NCBI RefSeq assembly: GCF_004339575.1
Contig: NZ_SMFV01000001.1
Location: 301,119 to 365,118 of the forward strand
Origin: Phorcysia thermohydrogeniphila
GTDB lineage: Bacteria; Aquificota; Aquificia; Desulfurobacteriales; Desulfurobacteriaceae
DNA: 64,000 nucleotides
Direction of reading: 5' to 3'
Shown: positions 7,749 to 15,303 of the stretch, piece after piece
Position numbering within the stretch: the stretch's first letter is position 1
Layout of the letters: every line of letters begins with the position of its first letter
Program-made: the position numbers and the translations under genes
Notes under the pieces: model-generated
Seen by the model: only the letters and a program-made list of their open reading frames with translations
The model's database searches: none
What the model was told of the DNA's origin: nothing

Positions 7749-8591
7749 TTACGCCCTCCAGAGTGCAAGTAGCATAAGGTTTATTACAACGAGAGGTACA
7801 AGAACGTACCAGTGGAAAGCTATCATCTGACGGAAGGTGAACCTTGCAGTTGCGTTGTCTACGAGGTTGACGAAGAAGAAGGCAAAAACTGTTAGGAGAG
7901 CTCCAAGCAGGTAGTTACCACCTGCAAAGAGGAAGACGAAGAAGAAAGCGTAAACGTACTCAATCCACTTAGCCGTGTAAACGGCCTCGTAGAACTTACC
8001 GGAGTACTCAATCTCCGGTCCACCAATAATCTCCTGATGGGCCTCCGCAATGTCAAATGGGGATTTTTTAAGAACCGCCGGAAGCGTAAGGAGAAAAGCT
8101 ATAAAAACAAGTGGCAGTGAGAAAATAGGAACAGCGTCAGACTTGAGAATCTCTGAAATCTGGAAGGTTCCAGTTACGAGGTAAAGGCCGGCCGCTGCCA
8201 TTACGAAGACCGGCTCGTAAGCAACCATGTGTAAGAGCTCCCTCATTGCCCCGACAACTGAGTAGGGAGAACGAACGCTGAAACCGCCAATTACCAAGAA
8301 GGCAAGTGAGAGAACGTGGAAGAAGATAGCTATCAGGATGTCACCACCTGAGAGGAGAACGTAGAGGGAAAACCACGTTCCCACTAAGTACATAATTCCC
8401 ATAAAGGCGTGGAAAGAGTGAACAATAATGGAGCGCTTGTCCATAAGCTTAAGGAAGTCGTAGAAGGGCTGTAGCAGAGGAGGCCCCTGACGGTTCTGCA
8501 TCCTTGCCCTTACTACCCTCTCAAGACCGTAGATAAGACCTCCAATCACCGGAGCCAAGATGGTCAGGATGATTGCCAGCGTTCCGCTCAT
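7749..8591 (-). CDS. Ech-type hydrogenase membrane subunit (EchB/NuoH-like)
   Basis: Integral membrane subunit joining the catalytic arm to the antiporter-like subunit. The conserved NuoH/EchB loop SPFDIAEAHQEIIGG is followed by EIEYSGKFYEAVYTAKWIEY, with about eight hydrophobic segments and the N-terminal R-x-Q-N-R-Q-G-PP element (ARMQNRQGPPLLQP). Length 280. The start overlaps the EchA-like stop by 4 nt (ATGA), so the two are probably translationally coupled. Confidence 0.95.
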   Translation of the reverse strand: MSGTLAIILTILAPVIGGLIYGLERVVRARMQNRQGPPLLQPFYDFLKLMDKRSIIVHSFHAFMGIMYLVGTWFSLYVLLSGGDILIAIFFHVLSLAFLVIGGFSVRSPYSVVGAMRELLHMVAYEPVFVMAAAGLYLVTGTFQISEILKSDAVPIFSLPLVFIAFLLTLPAVLKKSPFDIAEAHQEIIGGPEIEYSGKFYEAVYTAKWIEYVYAFFFVFLFAGGNYLLGALLTVFAFFFVNLVDNATARFTFRQMIAFHWYVLVPLVVINLMLLALWRA

Positions 8592-10447
8592 ACCAGACCT
8601 CCACCAAAAACGAGTGTCATGATGAAGAGGGCAACTGCAGCTGTTTCAATAAACGGTTCTATCTTGGACACGCAGAAGAAGTCGTAAGTTCCAATGGTCA
8701 TTTCTATGTTCTCACCGCAGGTGTACTCGTAAACCCTGTCTGTATTCCTGAAGTGGATGAAGTAAGCAAGGATTGGAACGAGTAGCAGGAGAACGATTGC
8801 GCCAATAATTTGCCAGCCGTAAATCTCAGAGAAAGGCGTGTAGAGGGTAAGGCCAGAAGCTTTAATCTGCGCAGCAGCACCAACTATGTCCTTAACAACC
8901 GGGTTAATGAAGTCCGTTGAAAGACGTGCAATGTAAATTGAGCCGACCATAGTAGCCACAACGTAGAGAGTCGTTGTGAAGAAGTAGATGAAGGGGAGCT
9001 TCTCTAAGCGGAAGTGGGAAAACTCTCCCCTCTTCCTCGCCATTACGCCGATAACCTTAAAGTAGAGGAGCGTTAGAACAACTCCTCCAACTGTAACGAG
9101 AATAATTGAAGCGATATAAGCACCGTGGGAGAGTAAGTTAGAAGCTGTCTCTAAGGTAAGCCATTTCGCTATGAAGATTCCAAAAGGCACTATTGTCATA
9201 CTCATAAAACCAATGGATATAAAGAGAACAGTAATTGGTGCTTTCTCAACAAGCTGTCTCATCTGTTCTACGTACTTAGCGTTAAAGAGCTTCTCCATAA
9301 TTCCCGCTTCAAGGAATAGGAGAGCTTTAACAATCGCGTGGAAGAGTATGAGAAGAAGTGATGCAAGTACGGCGATGGGGCTTCCCATGCTGGCAGTGAG
9401 CATCATAAGCCCAAGGAGAGAAATCGTAGAGTAAGCGAGGATTTTCTTGAAGTTGTCCTGTGTCAGAGCTAAAAGACCTGCTGCTACGAAGACAAAACCG
9501 GTTGTCGTAATGAGGAGCTTTGCAAGCAGTGTTCCTTTAATTACGGGTGAGATTCTCAAGATTAGGTATGGAGCAATCTTAACCATCGTAGCGGAGTGAA
9601 GGATTGCACTAACAGGTGTCGGAGCCACCATAGCTCCAAGGAGCCACCTGTGGAAGGGCATCTGTGCACCTTTAACAAGGGCCGAGATAGCAAGGAAACC
9701 GAGGGGTATCATTGAAAGGGTTTTCTTATCAATCGCCAAGATGTCCGTGAAGTTGTAAACTCCGTGGTGTTTAACGGCAAAGAGAATCGCAAAGAGGATT
9801 GCGATTCCACCTACTTGGTTCATCCAGAGAGCTCTAATGGCATTCCTGATAGAGATATCGTCCCACCTGAACCTAATCAGGATGTAGGAGGCAAGAGTTG
9901 TGGTTTCAAAGAGGGCAAAGAACCACTCAATGTTGTTTACAGAAACTGCAAAGTTCATTACGCCTAAGAACCAAAGGAGTATCGCAACGAACCTGTTTTC
10001 TCTATCAACGTTTTCCTGTTCCATGTACTTAGTGGCATAGATACAGATGATTGAGCCTACAGTCGCAACGATGAGGTACATAAATGCTGATAGCCTGTCA
10101 ACGTAGATTGGAGCCGTGTATGACTCAGGGAGTATCATGAGAGCCCAAGTGAGGAGGAAAACCTGAGCAGCTGCAAGAACCGAAACTAAGAAACTCCTAA
10201 ACTTTATACCCTGATAGAAGAAGTATCCCAAGAGTAAGTAGTCAAAGACGGTTACTGCCGTCTCCACCCAGTGGGGTGTGTGGATGAAAAGTGGGAGCTC
10301 TGCGTTCCAGACCTTGCAGGCAAGGTAGGTGAGAACTGGAAGTGAGAGGAATGTAACAAGCTGTCTTCCCCTGTGGGAAGGAATGAGAAAGACTGCAAGT
10401 GCCATGAGCCACGGCAGGAGAATCAGTCCTCCTATTACCTGCTCCAT
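8588..10447 (-). CDS. Ech-type hydrogenase antiporter-like subunit (EchA/NuoL-like)
   Basis: Proton- or sodium-translocating subunit of the NuoL/M/N and Mrp antiporter family, 619 residues with about 15 membrane segments. Key elements are the glutamate in ALFETTTLASYILIRF, the lysine region LVKGAQMPFHRWLLGAM, APTPVSAILHSATMVKIAPY and LAYSTISLLGLMM. Past the antiporter core, the C-terminus (EYTCGENIEMTIGTYDFF) matches the extended end of EchA-type subunits. It starts 13 nt inside the preceding cNMP-fold gene. The six Ech genes keep the order A-B-C-D-E-F, apart from the inserted cytochrome. Confidence 0.95.
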   Translation of the reverse strand: MEQVIGGLILLPWLMALAVFLIPSHRGRQLVTFLSLPVLTYLACKVWNAELPLFIHTPHWVETAVTVFDYLLLGYFFYQGIKFRSFLVSVLAAAQVFLLTWALMILPESYTAPIYVDRLSAFMYLIVATVGSIICIYATKYMEQENVDRENRFVAILLWFLGVMNFAVSVNNIEWFFALFETTTLASYILIRFRWDDISIRNAIRALWMNQVGGIAILFAILFAVKHHGVYNFTDILAIDKKTLSMIPLGFLAISALVKGAQMPFHRWLLGAMVAPTPVSAILHSATMVKIAPYLILRISPVIKGTLLAKLLITTTGFVFVAAGLLALTQDNFKKILAYSTISLLGLMMLTASMGSPIAVLASLLLILFHAIVKALLFLEAGIMEKLFNAKYVEQMRQLVEKAPITVLFISIGFMSMTIVPFGIFIAKWLTLETASNLLSHGAYIASIILVTVGGVVLTLLYFKVIGVMARKRGEFSHFRLEKLPFIYFFTTTLYVVATMVGSIYIARLSTDFINPVVKDIVGAAAQIKASGLTLYTPFSEIYGWQIIGAIVLLLLVPILAYFIHFRNTDRVYEYTCGENIEMTIGTYDFFCVSKIEPFIETAAVALFIMTLVFGGGLV

Positions 10448-10920
10448 TGCCTACCTCCTGTTGTATTGAAGAAGCCACAGATTTCGGCGTATCGTCTGTC
10501 TTCTTCTTTCAACCTTGTAGAAAGAACCGCGACAACCGCCTCAAGGAGCTTAACGGCCAAAGCTGGCTCTTCACTTTTAAGCCGTAAAAAACTTTCCCTG
10601 TCTATTTTTAGAGCTCTGACGTCCCTTTCCGCTACGGCCTTAAGGGAATGGGTACAGCCAAGGAGAAAGGCACACTCCCCGAGGGGCGTTCCCCCGTAAA
10701 CAACGGCTATCTTGTTCCACCTGCCAAAGTTGTCGCTCCTAAAAAGGGCAACTCTTCCCTCTCTCAAGAAGTAAAAGAAATCGGCGGGGTCTCCTTCGTC
10801 AAAGAGGAGACAGCCTTTCTCAAAACTAACATCCTCAAGGACTTGAGAAAGAACTTCCTTTTCCTCAGGCGAAAAGGAACTAAACAGCTTACACTCTTCA
10901 ACAAGTGAACTCTTTACCAT
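10435..10920 (-). CDS. Stand-alone cyclic-nucleotide-binding-fold protein
   Basis: 161-residue protein made almost entirely of a Crp/Fnr-type double-stranded beta-helix: LFSSFSPEEKEVLSQVL, then GCLLFDEGDPADFFYFLREGRVALF, then a GGTPLGECAFLLGC stretch at the place of the phosphate-binding cassette. No C-terminal helix-turn-helix is present, so it is unlikely to bind DNA by itself. The cassette lacks the classical Arg pair of cAMP sensors, so ligand binding is uncertain. It starts 2 nt after the true hydA stop, using the last hydA codons (AGGAGA) as ribosome site, and overlaps echA by 13 nt. An accessory or regulatory role for the hydrogenases is inferred from position. Confidence 0.85.
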   Translation of the reverse strand: MVKSSLVEECKLFSSFSPEEKEVLSQVLEDVSFEKGCLLFDEGDPADFFYFLREGRVALFRSDNFGRWNKIAVVYGGTPLGECAFLLGCTHSLKAVAERDVRALKIDRESFLRLKSEEPALAVKLLEAVVAVLSTRLKEEDRRYAEICGFFNTTGGRQWSR

Positions 10921-10922
10921 TC

Positions 10923-12227
10923 CTATCTCCTAACCACCTTTACTAACGGTGTTTCTCCACCAAACTGGTGGACCGCACAGGCAATTCAGGGGTCGTAGGC
11001 CCTTATAAGCATTTCAGCTCGCTTTTTGAGCTCTTCGTCAGAGGCTTCTTTAGACCTTTCAACAAGGGATTTAAGGTCTCTCTCTATAACGGCCTGAAGC
11101 TGAGCAGTTGGGGTAATGATGTTAGCTGAGACACACCTTCCGGTATCGTCAAAAGAGTAACGGTGGTAGAGTGTTCCCCGGGGCGCCTCTTTAACGCCAA
11201 AGCCCGTTCCTTTTTTGGGAGCTACGGGGACTTCACCTTTAAAGGGAGATGCGTTTATCAGTACCTCTGTTATCTCAATTCCCCTAAGGGCAAACTCTAA
11301 GATTTCTATGGCCCTTGCAAGGTTGGCATGGAGGGAATTTGAAGATGGGAAGCTGTTTTTAAGGAGGAAAAGCTGTTTTTTTGTTCCTTCTAAAAGTCTA
11401 TCAGCGTAATGGTTTACCCTCGCAAGAGGACCTATGAGGAAAGGTTTCTCCTTTATAGTTGAGCACTTGGCAGTGCTGTAGTCGGAAACTTTTTCCTCTA
11501 CGAAGAGCTCGTACTCCTGCTTAGTAAAGACCGTCCCGTCAGAGAGGGTTACTTTATCGCCGAAAGAGAGCGGGTCGTCAGCCTCTACACACATCTGGAG
11601 CTCGTGGGGGTCGTTGAACTCAGGATAGTCAAGGGAATCAAAAAGGGATATCGTTGCCTTTATTTCTGGAAGAACACGGTGGAGGTCCTCCTGAACTTTT
11701 TTAAGGTCGTCAACAGATGGAACTGACTTGAAGCCTCCGGGCAAGATGTTCTCGCCGTGAACTGTCTTACCACCTATGAGCTTCATTATCCTGTTGCCGA
11801 CTTCCTTGATAAAGAAGCCCCGTCTAACTATGTTGGGGTAGTCCTTAGCCATAGCGATGGCCGACGGGTAGCCCATGTAATCGGGAAGTGCAAGGAAGTA
11901 GAGGTGAAGGGCGTGACTTTCAAGGTATTCACCTACGACGAGGAGTTTCCTGAGGAGCTCTATCTCCGGTGTTACCTTAACCCCAAAGGCATCCTCAACG
12001 GCAAGGCTTGAGGCAAGCCTGTGAGAAACGTAACAGATACCGCAGATACGGGAAACTATCTTTGGAATTTCGCTGTAGAGCCTTTCTCTCGTTATAAATT
12101 CAAAGAAACGGGGTCCTTCGGTGAAACGGAGCTTTATCTCCTTTAACATTTCATTTTCAATAACTATGTTTACAGCTCCGTGTCCCTCAACTCTCGTTAA
12201 GTGGTTTATATTAAGCTCCCTTTTCAT
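10923..12227 (-). CDS. hydA: Group 3 [NiFeSe] hydrogenase large subunit with in-frame UGA (selenocysteine)
   Basis: Catalytic alpha subunit of a soluble group 3 (HydBGDA, sulfhydrogenase-like) hydrogenase. The N-terminal L1 motif RICGICYVSHR (C62, C65) is intact. The frame meets TGA at 10986-10988 exactly after AYDP, where the L2 nickel ligand belongs. Reading on in the same frame gives U-I-A-C-A-V-H and 14 more residues to a TAG at 10923-10925. Sec414, Cys417 and His420 then form D-P-U-x-x-C-x-x-H, and the tail QFGGETPLVKVVRR would be the maturation peptide removed after His420. Total 434 residues, the normal size of the family. A hairpin fitting a bacterial SECIS follows the UGA. The gene overlaps hydD by 17 nt. 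A gene caller would end it at 10986 and lose the second pair of nickel ligands. Confidence 0.92.
10945..10988 (-). promoter_or_regulatory. SECIS-like hairpin after the UGA in hydA
   Basis: Counting from U of UGA as 1, the mRNA has G15 G16 U17, then the stem C18-C22 (CCACC) pairing with G28-G32 (GGUGG), and the loop A-G-U-U-U at 23-27. A lower stem CGGU/ACCG can form around it. E. coli fdhF has its bulged U at 17 and the loop GU at 23-24, so the register is nearly identical. The element lies inside the coding region, as expected for SelB-dependent readthrough in bacteria. No folding program was run. Confidence 0.72.
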
Positions 12228-12990
12228 TTTCTACTACCCCTTCTGAAAGCTTGATTTCCTTAGACTGGTAGCCCCTAAAGACCTTCAGGAACTTCACAGC
12301 ATCTCCAGTTGAAAGGCCGTTTTTCTTGAGAATCTCCACCATCTCCTCAAAGTTGGGGAAGTCACAGTTACCTCTACAACCCTGACAGCCAACCCCTGAA
12401 GCTGTGCAGGGAGCTCCACATCCGGCAAACGTAACTGGCCCCTGACAGGGAATACCCTTTAGTGTTAGGCACTCAGTCTCGGAGAGCTTACACTCGTGGC
12501 AAACCGGAATCTTCGGGAAGAAGGGTTTCACGCCGTTAAGAATGGAGGCAACTGCGTAAACAAACTGCCTCTTGTCAAGGGGACACCCGGGGAGCTCGTA
12601 GTCCACCTTTACAACTTCCGAAACTGCACGGGGTTTTTGAACCTTTACGGGGAGCTCCTTCCTGCCGTAAACTGCAAGGAGCATCTCTTCTAAGGAAGCC
12701 TCGTCGTTCCTCTGGGACTGAACTCCCCCGTAACAGGCACAGCTTCCAACAGCCACGAGAAACTTAGCCCTCTCCCTCCCCTCTTTAACCTTCCTCTCGT
12801 CCTCCTCTGTAGTAACCGAACCCTCAACAAAGAGAATCTCAAACTCCCCGAAGCTATTGTTGTCCTGAGCAAGGGGGAAGTAGGATATCTCCACCTTCTC
12901 AATAAGGCGGTAAATGGCTTCCTCGCAGTTGAGTATCTCGCACTGACAACCAGAGCACCCGGTAAGTCCCATTATTCCTATCTTCACCAT
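12211..12990 (-). CDS. hydD: Group 3 hydrogenase small subunit
   Basis: Delta-type small subunit carrying [4Fe-4S] clusters that feed the nickel site. N-terminal LTGCSGCQCEILNCEEAI, GSCACYGGVQ and ELPGCPLDKRQFVYAV supply the proximal cluster cysteines. The C-terminal half has further Cys groups (CHECKLSETEC, CQGPVTFAGCGAPCTASGVGCQGCRGNC) for medial and distal clusters, as in P. furiosus HydD and HoxY/Vhu relatives. 259 residues. It overlaps the hydG stop by 1 nt (TGATG) and hydA by 17 nt. Confidence 0.94.
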   Translation of the reverse strand: MVKIGIMGLTGCSGCQCEILNCEEAIYRLIEKVEISYFPLAQDNNSFGEFEILFVEGSVTTEEDERKVKEGRERAKFLVAVGSCACYGGVQSQRNDEASLEEMLLAVYGRKELPVKVQKPRAVSEVVKVDYELPGCPLDKRQFVYAVASILNGVKPFFPKIPVCHECKLSETECLTLKGIPCQGPVTFAGCGAPCTASGVGCQGCRGNCDFPNFEEMVEILKKNGLSTGDAVKFLKVFRGYQSKEIKLSEGVVENEKGA

Positions 12991-13868
12991 CAGATCATCT
13001 CCGGAAGGTTTTTGGTATCCCAGAGCGGAAAGATTGGTCCGTCAACGCAGGCATACTTGTAGCCTATCTGACAGTGGCCACATTTACCGATTCCACACTC
13101 CATCTTCCTCTCAAGAGAAACGAAAACTTGACTTTCCGGGTAGCCGTTTTTTAGGAGCTCCTTACCTATGAACCTGTAGGCAACTGGAGGACCGCATACG
13201 GCAACGTAAGTTTCCGTAGGGTCAAGGTCTACTTCGGGAATGAGCTCCGTTAAAAGTCCCTGTCTATCTGTCCACTGCCTATCCTCTTCAGTTTCAATCC
13301 TGTCAAGTATGTAGAGACACTTAACGTCATCCCTTTCACGGAGTCTCTTGAGCTCCTCCTTGTAGAGGACGCTCTCGTAGTTCCTCGTTCCGTAGAGGAC
13401 GTAAACCTCCTTGTAGAGGTGGCGACGGTCAAGGATGTACCAGATGAGGGAACGTAGAGGAGCTATTCCCAAACCGCCTGCAATTATTAGGACGTTGTGT
13501 CCCTCCATTATCTCCACGGGGAAGCCGTTACCGTAAGGTCCCCTTATCGCAACAAGGTCTCCCGGCTTAAGCCTGTGGAGAACCTCCGTCTTCCTTCCAA
13601 CTTTCCTAACGGTCAGTTCAATCGTTCCCCTCCTTGTAGGGGAGGAGCAGATAGAAATGGGAATTTCACCCGCCTTTGGAACTGTTATCATTACGAACTG
13701 GCCCGGTATGTGATTCCAAGAACTGTTAAGCTTCTCATCCAAGAAGGTGAAGGAAAACTTTTTGTGGTCCGGAGCCAGCTCCTCAACATCCGTTATGAGA
13801 GCTTTATGAGGCAGTAGCGGGTCACCCGGTAGTGGTTTGTTCAGGAGCTTCTCTAAGCTCTTCTTCAT
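12990..13868 (-). CDS. hydG: Group 3 hydrogenase FAD/NAD(P)-binding gamma subunit
   Basis: Diaphorase-like subunit that passes electrons between NAD(P)H and the iron-sulfur chain. The ferredoxin-reductase fold shows a flavin-binding region (GQFVMITVP, ISICSSPTRRGTIELTVRKVGRKTEVL), a nucleotide-binding region (LIIAGGLGIAPLRSLIWYI, YGTRNYESVLYKEEL, VAVCGPPVAYRF) and a C-terminal [2Fe-2S] site (CGIGKCGHCQIGYKYAC). 292 residues, as in HydG/SudA relatives. NAD versus NADP preference cannot be decided by eye. It overlaps hydB by 47 nt. Confidence 0.94.
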   Translation of the reverse strand: MKKSLEKLLNKPLPGDPLLPHKALITDVEELAPDHKKFSFTFLDEKLNSSWNHIPGQFVMITVPKAGEIPISICSSPTRRGTIELTVRKVGRKTEVLHRLKPGDLVAIRGPYGNGFPVEIMEGHNVLIIAGGLGIAPLRSLIWYILDRRHLYKEVYVLYGTRNYESVLYKEELKRLRERDDVKCLYILDRIETEEDRQWTDRQGLLTELIPEVDLDPTETYVAVCGPPVAYRFIGKELLKNGYPESQVFVSLERKMECGIGKCGHCQIGYKYACVDGPIFPLWDTKNLPEMI

Positions 13869-14907
13869 CTGCTGTTCCTCTCAGTTTCTTTATTGTTTCA
13901 ACCATGCTTATCTTGGCGGGACACTCAGCACTACACCTACCACAACCAACACACCCAAGCTTTTCTATTTGGTAGAGGTATCCAACAAGCTTGTGGTAGT
14001 AGCGGTGCTTGAATCTATCTGCCCTCGTTGGCTTGAAGTAGTGACCTCCCGCTACAAGGGAGTAATAGGGATACTGGCAAGAGGTTGTGAATTCAACTCT
14101 CGCAACCTTTCTGCCGTCTAAGTCTGGTATATCAACGCACGTGTAACAGAAGCAGGTTGGACAGACGTTCGTGCAGGTTCCGCAGCCAAGACACCTTTTG
14201 GCTTCTTCTTCCCAGACAGGAGAGTCGTACTCCAGCTCAATAACTTGAGAGATTCTTCCAAAGTCTGGAAGCTTCTCTATTTCAAAGAGAGCTTTCTTAA
14301 AGGAAGTGCTCTTCTTATACCTATCAAGGTCTTCTTTAGTTATTTCCCTAAATATTTTCCGGAGCTTGAGGATAATTTCGTCTCCCTTAGGACTTCCAAT
14401 GCTGACAAAGTAGTCGTCTCCTATATCCGTCAGGAAGAGGTCCCAGTTTGCACCATCTGGGAAAGCAGTCCCCGTTGAGAGGCAGAAACAGTACTCGTCT
14501 GGACGGCAAGAAATTCCAATTAAAACCGTTTTCTTCCTAACTTCAAGGTACCTCGGGTCTGGATTGTCCCTAAGGTAAACGGAGTCAAGAATTGAAATTC
14601 CGTGAAGGTCACAGGAGTGGATACCGAAAATAATCTGCTCCACTGGACGGAAGCTGCTCTTAAACTCTAAGGTATCCGTGCTGTACGTATACCTCTCCCT
14701 TCTGTAAGGAAGGAGGAACTTTTTAGGCGGTAGAATAGTCCTCGTGTAGTTGATTTCTACGTCCAAAACGTCTCTTATCACGTCAAAGACAAACTTTTCA
14801 CCCTTGCGAACGGGAGCTATTAACCTTCCCAGCTTCTTAAGACCTTCCAAGAACTTTTCCAAGTTCTCCTTCGGGAGAACTTTCGCCTTGTCTATGTGAA
14901 ACTCCAA
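13822..14907 (-). CDS. hydB: Group 3 hydrogenase iron-sulfur beta subunit
   Basis: Beta subunit with two ferredoxin-like [4Fe-4S] sites linking HydG to HydD. Motifs are CLGCGTCTNVCPTCFCYTC near residue 239 and CVGCGRCSAECPAKIS near residue 325. The N-terminal ~200 residues are the HydB-specific part (IFGIHSCDLHGISILD). 361 residues. The start is TTG at 14907 with GGAGGATT 8 nt upstream. It is the first gene of the hydrogenase operon, downstream of a good sigma70-like promoter. Confidence 0.93.
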   Translation of the reverse strand: MEFHIDKAKVLPKENLEKFLEGLKKLGRLIAPVRKGEKFVFDVIRDVLDVEINYTRTILPPKKFLLPYRRERYTYSTDTLEFKSSFRPVEQIIFGIHSCDLHGISILDSVYLRDNPDPRYLEVRKKTVLIGISCRPDEYCFCLSTGTAFPDGANWDLFLTDIGDDYFVSIGSPKGDEIILKLRKIFREITKEDLDRYKKSTSFKKALFEIEKLPDFGRISQVIELEYDSPVWEEEAKRCLGCGTCTNVCPTCFCYTCVDIPDLDGRKVARVEFTTSCQYPYYSLVAGGHYFKPTRADRFKHRYYHKLVGYLYQIEKLGCVGCGRCSAECPAKISMVETIKKLRGTADEEELREAPEQTTTG

Positions 14908-15303
14908 CTTTTAAATCCTCCTCACTATGATTTTTAGGTATTTATATAAAAATAAACTGATTGAGTCAAGTATTTTTCAATTTCTAAATTTAGATAAGTT
15001 CCATCTTATATAAGACAAGCTTAATATAAGGTTTTCTCTACGCAAAGAAGCAATAAAAGTCTAAAAAGGCATTTCATCGCTTTCCCCTCCCTTTGACAAG
15101 CCAAACAAAACTTTCCTTGTGAAGACCTACCAGCTAAATAAACTCACCTAACCACTACAGCCAGCCCTTGCCAATAAGCAAACGACACCCGCACACTTTT
15201 GATAAGACAAGCAACGCAAAGGTTTTCAACAACTTTAAGGAGAAAAGACAAGATGGTAGACTTTTTTATCAACACTTAAAGCCAACAGTCAAAGGAGAAC
15301 ACG
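14908..15303. other. AT-rich divergent intergenic region with palindromes
   Basis: About 400 nt between hydB and the TPR gene. Besides the hydB promoter it holds the perfect palindromes TCTAAATTTAGA (14983-14994, 13 bp upstream of the -35) and CTTATATAAG (15005-15014), plus an imperfect copy of the latter at 15020-15030. These could be operators, but no regulator is recognisable. For the plus strand, TTGACA at 15093-15098 has only a weak -10 partner. I see no convincing gene or RNA here. Confidence 0.5.
14941..14969 (-). promoter_or_regulatory. Sigma70-like promoter of the hydrogenase operon
   Basis: On the minus strand TTGACT (14964-14969) and TATAAA (14941-14946) are separated by exactly 17 bp, about 34 nt upstream of the hydB TTG. 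It is the only strong promoter pattern I see for the whole hydB-to-echF string. Confidence 0.65.

Noticed and set aside
10986-12227. hydA as a truncated or pseudogenised hydrogenase subunit
   Set aside because: The stop is UGA at the nickel-ligand position, the downstream frame restores the motif and tail, and a SECIS-like hairpin follows. Selenocysteine explains it better.
14958-14969. Fnr/Crp box overlapping the hydB promoter -35 (TTGACTCAATCA)
   Set aside because: The spacing between the half-sites is one base too short for TTGA-N6-TCAA and the sequence is explained by the -35 hexamer.
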